A model generated the notes under the pieces. The model was given only the letters and a program-made list of their open reading frames with translations, was not told where the DNA came from and did no database searches. The position numbers were made by a program, and so were the translations under genes. This document shows positions 18,420-27,082 of a DNA stretch of 64,000 nucleotides, one piece after another (position 1 is the stretch's first letter; every line of letters begins with the position of its first letter). This stretch comes from Arhodomonas sp051195215 (lineage in GTDB: Bacteria > Pseudomonadota > Gammaproteobacteria > Nitrococcales > Nitrococcaceae): the NCBI RefSeq assembly GCF_051195215.1, contig NZ_JBNAZM010000016.1, positions 28,092 through 92,091 of the forward strand, in the 5' to 3' direction.

Positions 18420-19045
18420 TGGCTCAACGTCAGCAGCAGACTACCGGATCCCGGCTGGAATTCTGGTTCGATCTCGCCAGCAACTACAGCTACCTGAGCG
18501 CCATGCGCATTGACCGGGAAGCCGCCCTTCGCGGTGTCGAAGTGACGTGGAAGCCATTCCTTCTCGGGCCCATCTTCCGGGAGCTCGGCTGGACCGGGCC
18601 GGTGTTCGTGGTGCAGGAGGAAAAGGGGCGCTATGTCTGGAAGGACATGCAGCGCCAGTGCCGTAAGTATGGCCTGCCGTGGCGCAGGCCCAGCGAGTTT
18701 CCCCGCGACAGTCTGCTCGCCACGCGTGTGGCCCTGGCCGGCGGTGATTCGTCCTGGGTACGTGACTTCTGTCGCGAGATCATGCTGCTCAACTTCGGTT
18801 ATGACCGCGAAGTCGGCTCCGACGAAGCCGTCTCCGGTGCGCTCGGTCGTCTCGGCCTGAAGGCGGGATCGCTAATCCGTCGTGCCAGAGAGGAGGACAA
18901 CAAGCAACGCTTGCGCTCCCAGACCCGTGAGGCCCGGGCACGCGGGGTTTTTGGCGCACCCACCTTCTTCGTCGGCGAGGAAATGTTCTGGGGCAACGAT
19001 CGTCTCGACGACGCTCTGGATATGGCGGCGGCACTGGGTGAATGA
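18416..19045 (+). CDS. 2-hydroxychromene-2-carboxylate isomerase-like (DsbA/kappa-GST fold)
   Basis: 209 aa, cytoplasmic. The N-terminal FWFDLASNYSYLS corresponds to the thioredoxin-fold start of the HCCA isomerase / kappa-class GST group. The GVFGAPTFFVGEEMFWGNDRLD near the C-terminus (about 178-199) has the cis-Pro and the 'FGND' ending of this family. No CXXC is present, so it is not a disulfide oxidase. The start overlaps the stop of the oxygenase-like gene, with AGGAGGT upstream. Known relatives isomerise aromatic ring-cleavage products with glutathione; that role here is inference. Confidence 0.82.
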   Translation: MMAQRQQQTTGSRLEFWFDLASNYSYLSAMRIDREAALRGVEVTWKPFLLGPIFRELGWTGPVFVVQEEKGRYVWKDMQRQCRKYGLPWRRPSEFPRDSLLATRVALAGGDSSWVRDFCREIMLLNFGYDREVGSDEAVSGALGRLGLKAGSLIRRAREEDNKQRLRSQTREARARGVFGAPTFFVGEEMFWGNDRLDDALDMAAALGE

Positions 19046-19046
19046 T

Positions 19047-19475
19047 ATGAATGCGCCGGATGCCGATGACCGGCACCGATGGTATGGCGAAGGCTTCGAG
19101 GAGTGGTCCCGGGGCGGATTCACCGCATGCCTTGGCAGCGTTTTTCGTCGCGTATCCGAAAATGGGGCCGCCTTGCGGGTGCGCGTGAGCGTAGGGCACT
19201 GCAACGCACACGGATGTGCCCACGGAGGCTTCCTGGCAACGCTCGCCGACGTTGCGCTCGCGCAGGGTATTGCGTGCCGGCTGTCGCGTGACGCCCGTAT
19301 CGTCACGGTCAACCTGGATGTGACCTATCTCCGCTGTGTGTCGATGGGTTCTGTGGTCGAGACCCGGGCCGAGTGCCTGCATGCCGGTACCCGGGTGATG
19401 ACCGTCCGCGGCGAGCTCTGCGTCGGTGGCGAACCCCACGTGATCGCGCGGGGCCTGTTCGCACGGATTGCCTGA
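19047..19475 (+). CDS. PaaI-family hotdog thioesterase
   Basis: 142 aa, the normal length for a single hotdog domain. CAHGGFLATLADVALAQG is the PaaI signature around the catalytic helix (about residues 52-71), followed by NLDVTYLRCV. It hydrolyses acyl- or aryl-CoA thioesters. It starts one base after the stop of the isomerase gene, completing the operon of three. Together they suggest processing of an aromatic or acyl-CoA compound. Confidence 0.85.
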   Translation: MNAPDADDRHRWYGEGFEEWSRGGFTACLGSVFRRVSENGAALRVRVSVGHCNAHGCAHGGFLATLADVALAQGIACRLSRDARIVTVNLDVTYLRCVSMGSVVETRAECLHAGTRVMTVRGELCVGGEPHVIARGLFARIA

Positions 19476-19557
19476 CTCACGGGGGAGGCCCCCACGTTCA
19501 CTCCGCGTGCTCGGACTTGGGGCGGTGCGCCCGACGGGCGCGGGATGACCGCGGCCC

Positions 19558-20181
19558 CTATCGCCATATCTGGATGATCGACAACGCCAGTAGCACTCCA
19601 AGCACGGTGTTGACCAGTCGCCAGGCGCGTTCCGTTCGAAGCAGCCGCGACAGCACGGCGCCGGCAACGGACCACAGCGCCAGCGAGATCGTCGCAGCCG
19701 TGCCGAGCGCGCCGGCAAGAACCAGGGCCAGCGCAAGTGGGCTCGCGGCAGCTTCTGTGAATGTCGCTGCCGCCCCCAGCGCCATCGCCCAAGCTTTCGG
19801 GTTCAGCCAGAGCAACAGGGCACCACCGATCAACCCCACGGGTCTTTCCAGGTCCGTCGTATCCGATGGCCGTCCGCTTCTGGCGATGCGCCAGGCGAGC
19901 CACAGTAGGTAGACGGAACCCACGAATCGGAGGGCGCGCTCGAGCACGGGAATGGCCATTAGCAGACTGGTCAGGCCGAGTGCCGCCGAAGCGCCCAGCA
20001 ACGCGAGTCCTGTGGCGATGCCGGCGATGAGCGGTACGGAGCGTTGCAGACCGAAGCGGGCGCCGGAGGCGGTCGCCAGCGTGGTGGCACCACCCGGGGT
20101 GATCGTCGCGATCATGGCAAATGCCGCGAGCGGCATCAGGGAGCTTTCCGTCATGGTCGGGTATCGACTCGCTGGTTTCAT
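19558..20181 (-). CDS. LysE/RhtB-family amino-acid exporter
   Basis: 207 aa with about six hydrophobic helices. The N-terminal ITPGGATTLATASGARFG is the conserved LysE signature (usually TPGP), followed by GSVYLLWLAWRIARSG in the middle of the protein. These inner-membrane proteins export amino acids or related metabolites. Two starts are possible, ATG at 20181 and ATG at 20154; neither has a strong ribosome site. It is convergent with the thioesterase gene and divergent from the secreted protein gene at 20417. Confidence 0.85.
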   Translation of the reverse strand: MKPASRYPTMTESSLMPLAAFAMIATITPGGATTLATASGARFGLQRSVPLIAGIATGLALLGASAALGLTSLLMAIPVLERALRFVGSVYLLWLAWRIARSGRPSDTTDLERPVGLIGGALLLWLNPKAWAMALGAAATFTEAAASPLALALVLAGALGTAATISLALWSVAGAVLSRLLRTERAWRLVNTVLGVLLALSIIQIWR

Positions 20182-20416
20182 TGCGGTTCATAGCCTCGCC
20201 GGGCGACAGCGTGAACCGACCGGGTTCTGCCAACCAGCGGATATTTCTGATCGAAGCGTTAAGCAATCGTTATTGCATATGCGAGCACGCCGGAGACGGT
20301 GCGATTGCGCGTGGCGCAACTGCCCGATCGTCGGCACCGGGGGCTCTTGGTGCGCGGCAGTGCGGCACCGCCGGCTACAATTGCGAAGGTGAGGCGGCGG
20401 ACGAACGGAGGCCGCC

Positions 20417-20947
20417 ATGAGACCGTTCCCCGCTCCGCAGACGCGCCGTGCGCTGGTGCCGCTGCTAACGCTCGTCACGTTGCTTGCGGTGATGGCGGGG
20501 GCGCCGGCTCTCGCCACCGACGCCGGGGAGGGCGCGCGCGGCCCGCTGGACGGCATGGACTTCGTCGGCGACTTCGGGCCGGCGGGAGGGCCTGCCGACA
20601 GCCGGGATACCCTGCATTTTCGCGACGGCCGCTTCTGGTCCGGCAGTTGTGTGCCCTGCGGTTATCCGCCGGGGGCGTACTGGGTTCGCGTGACCGGTGA
20701 CGGTATTCACTTCCGCGGTGAGCTGGAGAATCCAGAAGGCGGCCGGTTCGTCTACGTCGGTGTGGTGCGCGATGGCCGCATCGAGGCGCATATCAACTGG
20801 CGCCGGGAGCGGTGGTACTGGACCATTGACCGGGATTTCCGTTTCGAGGGCCGCATCGCCGATGTTCAGCCCGCCTACGCGAACGTCGCCGCCGCTCGCG
20901 AGGCCGCATTCGGTGGCCCTGATCCCCGTCGCGATTGCCAGCCGTAA
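20417..20947 (+). CDS. Secreted hypothetical protein
   Basis: 176 aa. A signal peptide (LVPLLTLVTLLAVMAGAPALA) precedes a mature part of about 140 residues rich in aromatic and charged residues, with one CVPC pair. No family is recognised. The pattern of short beta-strands (VRVTGDGIHFRGEL, FVYVGVVRDGRIEAHINW) suggests a small beta-sandwich or lipocalin-like fold, which is only an impression. GGAG precedes the ATG at 20417. The stop TAA overlaps the next ATG (TAATG), so it is translationally coupled to the membrane protein that follows. Confidence 0.7.
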   Translation: MRPFPAPQTRRALVPLLTLVTLLAVMAGAPALATDAGEGARGPLDGMDFVGDFGPAGGPADSRDTLHFRDGRFWSGSCVPCGYPPGAYWVRVTGDGIHFRGELENPEGGRFVYVGVVRDGRIEAHINWRRERWYWTIDRDFRFEGRIADVQPAYANVAAAREAAFGGPDPRRDCQP

Positions 20948-21594
20948 TGCGCCGCCGTGCCATATTGCTGGTGCCGCTGTATGTCGGCCTTATTGTCGGT
21001 GGCTGGCTGGTGGGCGACGGGTTGGTGGGCGTGGTGGAGGTGGATGTTCGCCCGAGCAACGAAGCGCGGGTGCACGCCATGATCATGACCACGACGGCGG
21101 TGTACATGCTCGCCTCGGCGGTGCCGTTCGTGCCCGGTGCGGAGATCGGGCTGGCGCTGATGCTCACGCTGGGACCGCCAATCGCCCTTCTCGTCTACCT
21201 CAGCATGGTCGTGGCGTTGACGACGGCATATCTGGTCGGACGGTTCGTGCCGCTGGCGTTCATCGCGGCGGTGTTCGCGTTCTTCGGGCTGGAACGGGCG
21301 CGTCGGTTGGTGGCGGAGATGGTACCGTTGGACGGCGAGGCGCGCCTGGCCCTGCTCACTGAGCGGGCGCCGCCCCGGTTCATTCCACTGCTGCTGGGCC
21401 ACCGTTACGTCACCCTCGCCGTGCTGCTCAACGTCCCGGGCAACACGCTAATCGGCGGCGGTGGCGGCATCGCGCTGGTGGCCGGCATGAGCGGTGTGTA
21501 TTCTTTCGCGCGGTATCTCGCGACGGTGGGAATCGCGGTGGCGCCGGTCCCGTTGCTGGTCATGACCACCGGTTACATGCCCGGGTTATACTAA
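20947..21594 (+). CDS. VTT/DedA-like inner-membrane protein
   Basis: 215 aa with five or six hydrophobic segments. PFVPGAEIGLALML followed by AYLVGR, and later NVPGNTLIGGGGG followed by a Tyr/Phe-rich stretch, resemble the two re-entrant half-motifs of the VTT (SNARE-associated / DedA) domain; the match is partial. DedA proteins act in lipid-carrier recycling and membrane homeostasis. Its start overlaps the stop of the secreted-protein gene, which suggests that the two products work together. Confidence 0.6.
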   Translation: MRRRAILLVPLYVGLIVGGWLVGDGLVGVVEVDVRPSNEARVHAMIMTTTAVYMLASAVPFVPGAEIGLALMLTLGPPIALLVYLSMVVALTTAYLVGRFVPLAFIAAVFAFFGLERARRLVAEMVPLDGEARLALLTERAPPRFIPLLLGHRYVTLAVLLNVPGNTLIGGGGGIALVAGMSGVYSFARYLATVGIAVAPVPLLVMTTGYMPGLY

Positions 21595-21613
21595 CCTTTC
21601 GAAAAGGTTAGTA
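21589..21613. terminator. Hairpin overlapping the stop codon, bidirectional
   Basis: TACTAACCTTT and AAAGGTTAGTA form an 11-bp perfect stem with a CGA loop. The stop codon TAA at 21592-21594 lies within the left arm. The genes on both sides converge here, so it may end transcription in both directions; there is no long T-run. Confidence 0.6.
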
Positions 21614-21729
21614 ATTTCGTGCGAGTCCAGGGGCGGGGCGAGCCCGCGGCCTTCCAAGCGTGCCAGCGACGCCTGCGCCTATGGGCTCGCACCGGTGCCC
21701 CGGGGATAGCTATCGTCATCGGTAATGCG

Positions 21730-22128
21730 TTACGCCGTGTGTCGCCAACGACGGTGTCGCGGTCTCCGGTTGGTGTTCAGCGGCGAGACCGTCGCGTTCA
21801 TGCCGCGACGGCGCATCCCCCGCGTCCGGCGGCCTGCGGCGGTGCTTGCGTCGGCCAGGGTGGGGATGTCGTACCGCCGAATGCCGATGTCCCGCAGAAG
21901 GCCATCGTCGAGGGCACTAAGCTCCCGCAGCGAGGCCCGTCTCCGCCGGCGCCGATCGAAGCCGGCCGCAACCGCACGAAGTCCACGGCCGATCCCTTTG
22001 AAGAACTCGGCGTACACGGCTGACCGCGCCGCGCGGGCGCGTTCGGCATAGCGCTGCATTTGCCGGTCGTCGAGTTGCAGCGCCCGTCCGTAGCGTTCAC
22101 CGAGGGATGTGCGCGTCATGCCGGTCAT
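21730..22128 (-). CDS. DUF1127 domain protein
   Basis: 132 aa, basic and soluble. The YjiS-like DUF1127 motif RASLRELSALDDGLLRDIGI is at about residues 64-83; DUF1127 proteins have been linked to RNA handling and to stress or phosphate physiology in alpha-proteobacteria. The rest is low-complexity and Arg-rich, including a run of six Arg. GGAGGT stands before the ATG at 22128. It is divergent from a GcvA-like LysR gene. Confidence 0.8.
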   Translation of the reverse strand: MTGMTRTSLGERYGRALQLDDRQMQRYAERARAARSAVYAEFFKGIGRGLRAVAAGFDRRRRRRASLRELSALDDGLLRDIGIRRYDIPTLADASTAAGRRTRGMRRRGMNATVSPLNTNRRPRHRRWRHTA

Positions 22129-22293
22129 GGTGACCTCCCGCCTGCCACAGGGCAGTCTAATGGTTTAGTTACTCTTGATCGCGATTCGTCTCGTTCATCG
22201 CGTTAAGGTCAATATCCTCTCTTGTAAACGCATGGACAAACGAGTATTCATGGAATTATGGAAAAGTAATTCTTAACCATTCGGGATGTTGCC

Positions 22294-23232
22294 ATGAGCC
22301 GCCGACTGCCACCCTTGAACGGACTTCGCGCCTTCGAGGCCGCGGCGCGTTATCTCAGCTTCACCAAGGCCGCTGAGGAGCTCCACGTCACACCCGCGGC
22401 GGTGAGCCAGCAGATCAAGACACTGGAAGCGTACGTGGGAACGCCGCTGTTCCGCCGCCTGACCCGGGCGCTGCGGCTGACCGAGGCGGGGCAGGCTGCC
22501 CTGCCGGCCCTCCAGGAGGGGCTCGATAAGCTCGCCGAAGCCGACCGCATATTGCGTGGCCATCACGACGATCGCGTACTGACCGTGAGTGTCGCGCCGT
22601 CGTTCGGCGCCAAGTGGCTGGTGCCCAGGCTGGAGGGGTTTCGTCGCGCGTATCCGGACTACGACGTGCGCATAGACGCTACCGACCGGCGTGCCGACTT
22701 CTACGAGGACAACGTGGACGTCGCGCTGCGTTACGGTCGCGGGCATTACCCGGGTCTGGCCGTGGAGTGCCTGCTGGCCGAGGCGGCCATTCCCGTGTGC
22801 AGCCCGGTTTTACTGGACGGCGACCATCCATTGCGTGCGCCGCGGGATCTGCGGCACCACACGCTGCTTCACGTGCAGTGGCAGACGGAGAGCGACGCGG
22901 CCCCGAGCTGGCGGATGTGGCTGCGGGCGGCCGGCGTCGAGGACGTGCTGGACGCCGATCGCGGCCCTCGTTTCAGCCTGGAGAGCATGGCGGTTCAGTC
23001 GGCGATCGACGGGCACGGCGTGGCGCTGGTCTCGGGGGCGCTGGTCGCCGACGATCTCGCCGCGGGGCGGCTGGTAAGGCCATTTCCCAAAGCGGACGAC
23101 GAGGCGACGGCGTTCCGCTATTACGTCGTCTATCCTGCCGCCTACCTGCAACGCCCGAAGGTTGCGGCCTTCAGGGACTGGGTTATGAAGGAGGCGGCCG
23201 GCCCGGGAGGGCCGACGCCGGCGGATGTGTGA
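22294..23232 (+). CDS. LysR-family regulator, GcvA type
   Basis: 312 aa. The opening RRLPPLNGLRAFEAAARYLS is characteristic of GcvA, followed by the HTH TKAAEELHVTPAAVSQQIKT (about 24-43) and an effector domain with DVALRYGRGHYPG. GcvA regulates glycine cleavage in E. coli, but this subfamily is large and the target here is more likely the divergent DUF1127 gene or a distant operon. The start at 22294 is well placed for family alignment. Confidence 0.9.
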   Translation: MSRRLPPLNGLRAFEAAARYLSFTKAAEELHVTPAAVSQQIKTLEAYVGTPLFRRLTRALRLTEAGQAALPALQEGLDKLAEADRILRGHHDDRVLTVSVAPSFGAKWLVPRLEGFRRAYPDYDVRIDATDRRADFYEDNVDVALRYGRGHYPGLAVECLLAEAAIPVCSPVLLDGDHPLRAPRDLRHHTLLHVQWQTESDAAPSWRMWLRAAGVEDVLDADRGPRFSLESMAVQSAIDGHGVALVSGALVADDLAAGRLVRPFPKADDEATAFRYYVVYPAAYLQRPKVAAFRDWVMKEAAGPGGPTPADV

Positions 23233-23245
23233 CGGCGGGGCGGAG

Positions 23246-23263
23246 GCCCCCGGGGCCGGGGGC
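23246..23263. terminator. Bidirectional hairpin between convergent genes
   Basis: GCCCCCGGGGCCGGGGGC is a strong GC-rich stem-loop 14 bp after the LysR stop and 12 bp before the end of degQ. Its position between convergent genes supports a shared terminator. Confidence 0.6.
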
Positions 23264-23274
23264 TTGCGACGGGA

Positions 23275-24675
<1,401 letters not shown>

Positions 24676-24836
24676 CTATGCCTCCTTATGCGTTTCGAGG
24701 AGCGTGCGGTGTAAAACCGTGTACGCCTGCCCCGACTCGCTGGCGCACCCGTTGGTTCCCGCGCGCTCGCCGCCGCAATGGACTACCGCCATCTCGCGGG
24801 GGATCGTCCGGATCGTCGTGCCAGCGCTTGGAGGCG

Positions 24837-25391
24837 CTACTGTGGGCGGTGTCCGAACCCGATGGGCAGTTGCAGGCGTTCGCCGATCTCGCGGACCTGG
24901 TCGCCGGGTTTCACGGTGCGGATGCGGAAGGCGCGAGGCGGTTCGAGCCGCGCGAGCGTGCGGGCGTCGTCGCTTACCAGAATCCAGCCGCGAACCACGA
25001 GATCGAGACATTCATCCGCCGGGCCTGCCAGGACCGTCGGATAGCTGCTCGCCGCAAGCGCACGGGCAAGGTCGGCAAGTGCGGCGGTAACGACGAAGCG
25101 TGGCCGGCGCAATGGCCGGCCGGGCAGGTGGGTCATCGACTCGATATCAAGGGTTTCGAAGACCGGATAGATGGACACGCGGTCGCCGTGGCGGAGCCGG
25201 TGGCCGAATCCGGCGGACTCGCCGTTGACCAGGACCAGGTCGACCGCCGCTGCTGGCACGCCGCAGGCGGTGATCGTGTCACCGACACAAGCGTCTGCCC
25301 GCACGCAGTGCTCGAACGCCCGTCGGCGCACCGCGGCAGGCAGGTAGTCATTGAGCTCTTCGTAGAAACGCAGAGTGACGATGTTGCCCAT
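24837..25391 (-). CDS. Ubiquitin-like plus shortened Mut7-C domain protein
   Basis: 184 aa from the ATG at 25391 (an ATG at 25415 would add 8 residues). Residues 1 to about 75 resemble the MoaD/ThiS-like ubiquitin fold found before Mut7-C (VTLRFYEELNDYLP; LVNGE; LRHGDRVSIYPVFE). Residues about 88-184 keep the outline of the Mut7-C PIN-type RNase (LADLARALAASSYPTVLAG; RGWILVSDDARTLAR; GDQVREIGERL), but the usual C-terminal zinc cluster is absent and several acidic positions look changed. It may be an inactive or tRNA/RNA-binding derivative. It is divergent from the LuxR-type HTH genes. Confidence 0.7.
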   Translation of the reverse strand: MGNIVTLRFYEELNDYLPAAVRRRAFEHCVRADACVGDTITACGVPAAAVDLVLVNGESAGFGHRLRHGDRVSIYPVFETLDIESMTHLPGRPLRRPRFVVTAALADLARALAASSYPTVLAGPADECLDLVVRGWILVSDDARTLARLEPPRAFRIRTVKPGDQVREIGERLQLPIGFGHRPQ

Positions 25392-25581
25392 GACATGCCC
25401 GCCCGATCGCGCCATTGTTCATGCTAGCTCGGACCAACCCGGATCGAATAGGCGTCTGCGGCGACTGCATCGGCGACGTGTCACTGCTAACACAATCGAA
25501 ATAAGCATATTCACGGGGGTGCGGGGAAGCGTCAGCCGCGGGTGATCCTGGTCGGCTCGCGTCCCAATCGGTTCCGGGGGC

Positions 25582-26259
25582 ATGGAAAAGCTTACACCTA
25601 GGGAGCGGGAGGTGTTGCGCCTGATCGGGACTGGATTGAGCTGCCGCGGGTTGGCGCAAACCCTGGACATCGCCGAGCAGACCGTGCGCAAGCACCGAAC
25701 GAATATCTGCCGCAAGCTCGGATTCGACAGCGCCGCGCGGTTGATCGCCTATGCCGTGCGCGAGACCCTGGCGGCCAACCCCGCTGGCCCGTCTTTTCGA
25801 TACCACCGTCATGAATCGGCTCTCGCCACGGCAACGCCAGGTCGTGGCGGGCATCGTCGCCGGCATGACCAGCAAGCGCATCGCCCGGGATCTCGGCGGC
25901 ATCAGTCCGCGTACCGTGGACAAGCACCGCGAGGAGGCCATGCGCACCCTCGGCGTTCACGACGTGGCCTCGCTCGTACGGCTAGTTTCCGGGGTGCGAT
26001 CGTCAGGCAGCGACGGGCCATACTAATCCGATCACAGGTAATGCCACATGTCAGCGAGGCAGTCGGGTGTTCTCGCAAGGCGCGAGGCGCGTGGTGTAGC
26101 AAGCGCTACGTGAGCGACGAGCAACGCCGCGAGAGCGCCCGACTGCCTCGCCCGAAGGGAGCGCTTGTGCGATTCGGCTGCGGCGTTGCGCTCACTCGAC
26201 GTGAGCCTTGCCACGCCTTCGCTCGCGCGCCTGGCAGCCGAATCGCACAAGCGCTCTGA
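25582..26259 (+). CDS. LuxR/GerE-type HTH protein, first unit of a frameshifted tandem
   Basis: The first 65-70 codons encode a clear GerE-type HTH (MEKLTPREREVLRLIGTG, then TVRKHRTNICRKLGF). After about codon 75 the frame turns into Arg/His-rich sequence that is out of frame with a second HTH unit and then runs on through the structured repeat to 26259, so the last two thirds are probably not real protein. GGGGG precedes the ATG at 25582. Without a receiver or ligand domain, the product would be a bare DNA-binding unit. A tandem-HTH ancestor broken by a single base is my preferred reading. Confidence 0.55.
   Translation: MEKLTPREREVLRLIGTGLSCRGLAQTLDIAEQTVRKHRTNICRKLGFDSAARLIAYAVRETLAANPAGPSFRYHRHESALATATPGRGGHRRRHDQQAHRPGSRRHQSAYRGQAPRGGHAHPRRSRRGLARTASFRGAIVRQRRAILIRSQVMPHVSEAVGCSRKARGAWCSKRYVSDEQRRESARLPRPKGALVRFGCGVALTRREPCHAFARAPGSRIAQAL
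25811..26026 (+). CDS. LuxR/GerE-type HTH unit, second half of the tandem (shifted frame)
   Basis: 71 codons from the ATG at 25811 encode a second GerE-type HTH (LSPRQRQVVAGIVAGMTSKR, then SPRTVDKHREEAMRTLGV). The reading frame is +1 relative to the first unit, and similarity continues upstream of the ATG (LARLFDTTV), which suggests that the two once formed one protein. No ribosome site is visible before 25811. The stop codon lies inside the left arm of the 269-bp inverted-repeat element, so the insertion may have trimmed the original C-terminus. Confidence 0.5.
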   Translation: MNRLSPRQRQVVAGIVAGMTSKRIARDLGGISPRTVDKHREEAMRTLGVHDVASLVRLVSGVRSSGSDGPY

Positions 26260-26289
26260 CATGTGGCATTACCTGTGATCGGATTAGTA
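26021..26289. repeat. 269-bp MITE-like element with nested inverted repeats
   Basis: The ends are a perfect 34-bp inverted repeat: 26021-26054, starting TACTAATCCGATCACAGGTA, against 26256-26289. Inside lie two further long hairpins: 26054-26067 with 26138-26151 (14 bp perfect) and 26159-26181 with 26234-26256 (23 bp perfect), each with smaller hairpins at its tip, such as GCTCAC with GTGAGC. The whole can fold into a three-way cloverleaf. No protein is encoded. Terminal TA on both sides is compatible with a TA-targeting (IS630/Tc1-like) miniature element, which is inference. Confidence 0.85.
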
Positions 26290-26429
26290 ACCACGACCTC
26301 CGCGTTGGGCATCCACCGCGACTACGCGATTGGAGGTATTTTCGTGGCGGGTCCGGCTTTCCAGGCTCGTGGGTGACGTGACCGGCGCCAGCACGCCGGC
26401 CCACCCACAGGGAGAGGTCGTTGCGCGCC

Positions 26430-26810
26430 ATGGACGATTCGCACTCCGATAGCACGATTCCGCCCCACGAGTGGTACGCGCAGAGCCTGTTCGACCACGC
26501 ACGGGCATTCATAGAGCGCCACTACGGCGATCACCATCTCACCGCCGCCGATGTTGCCCGGGGAATAGGCTGCTCGCGGGCAGCGCTTTACCGCATGTTC
26601 GCGCGTCGCGGACAGACGGTAGGGCAATGCATTCGCGATGCTCGTCTGGACCGGGCCCGTTGGCTGCTCGAGAACGCCGCGCCGGAAGTTCCCATCGGTG
26701 TGATTGCTGACCGCTGCGGTTTCGACGACCTGTCCAGCTTCGGCAAGAGTTTCCGGCGGCGTTATGGCGTGTCCCCGCGAGAATATCGTCGCCGGGCGGG
26801 TGCCCGCTGA
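26430..26810 (+). CDS. AraC-type DNA-binding domain protein
   Basis: 126 aa, consisting almost only of the double-HTH AraC domain (about 22-122). Both helices are visible: TAADVARGIGCSRAALYRMF and PIGVIADRCGFDDLSSFGKS, followed by the RRRYGVSPREYRRR ending. There is no ligand-binding domain, as in the SoxS/MarA group. The ATG at 26430 was chosen; a TTG at 26421 is closer to the GGAGAGG site. The next gene (27083) on the same strand could be its target. Confidence 0.85.
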   Translation: MDDSHSDSTIPPHEWYAQSLFDHARAFIERHYGDHHLTAADVARGIGCSRAALYRMFARRGQTVGQCIRDARLDRARWLLENAAPEVPIGVIADRCGFDDLSSFGKSFRRRYGVSPREYRRRAGAR

Positions 26811-26841
26811 TTCCCGCGGAAGCGCGCACTGATCATGTCGA

Positions 26842-26859
26842 AACCGGAATGTTCCGGTT
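26842..26859. promoter_or_regulatory. Perfect inverted repeat after the AraC-type gene
   Basis: AACCGGAATGTTCCGGTT is an 18-bp palindrome 31 bp after the AraC-type stop. The centre is too tight for a full hairpin, though CCGG arms could pair; a T5 run follows 10 bp later. It could be an operator for the gene at 27083 or a weak terminator. Confidence 0.4.
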
Positions 26860-27082
26860 GGCACCCGTTTTTCCGTCGGGTTCCGCAAGTAACCGGATAC
26901 GCTGGGCCCAATAATCGAAACAACTAACCGAATTCCCGATACGCGCTGACTAACGCCGAAAGCAGGTCCCGGGAGAGACTGAAATCGTCGCAATTAGCCG
27001 TTTCCTTGAAAGCACGGCGAAAGCGACGAACGGTGTCAGGACAATGGCGCTTATTTTCCAGTTCGCATGAAGGAGTATTCCC

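Noticed and set aside
26021..26289. Possible CRISPR or tRNA-like structure
   Set aside because: There are no regularly spaced direct repeats, and no anticodon or acceptor arm; the structure is made of nested inverted repeats.
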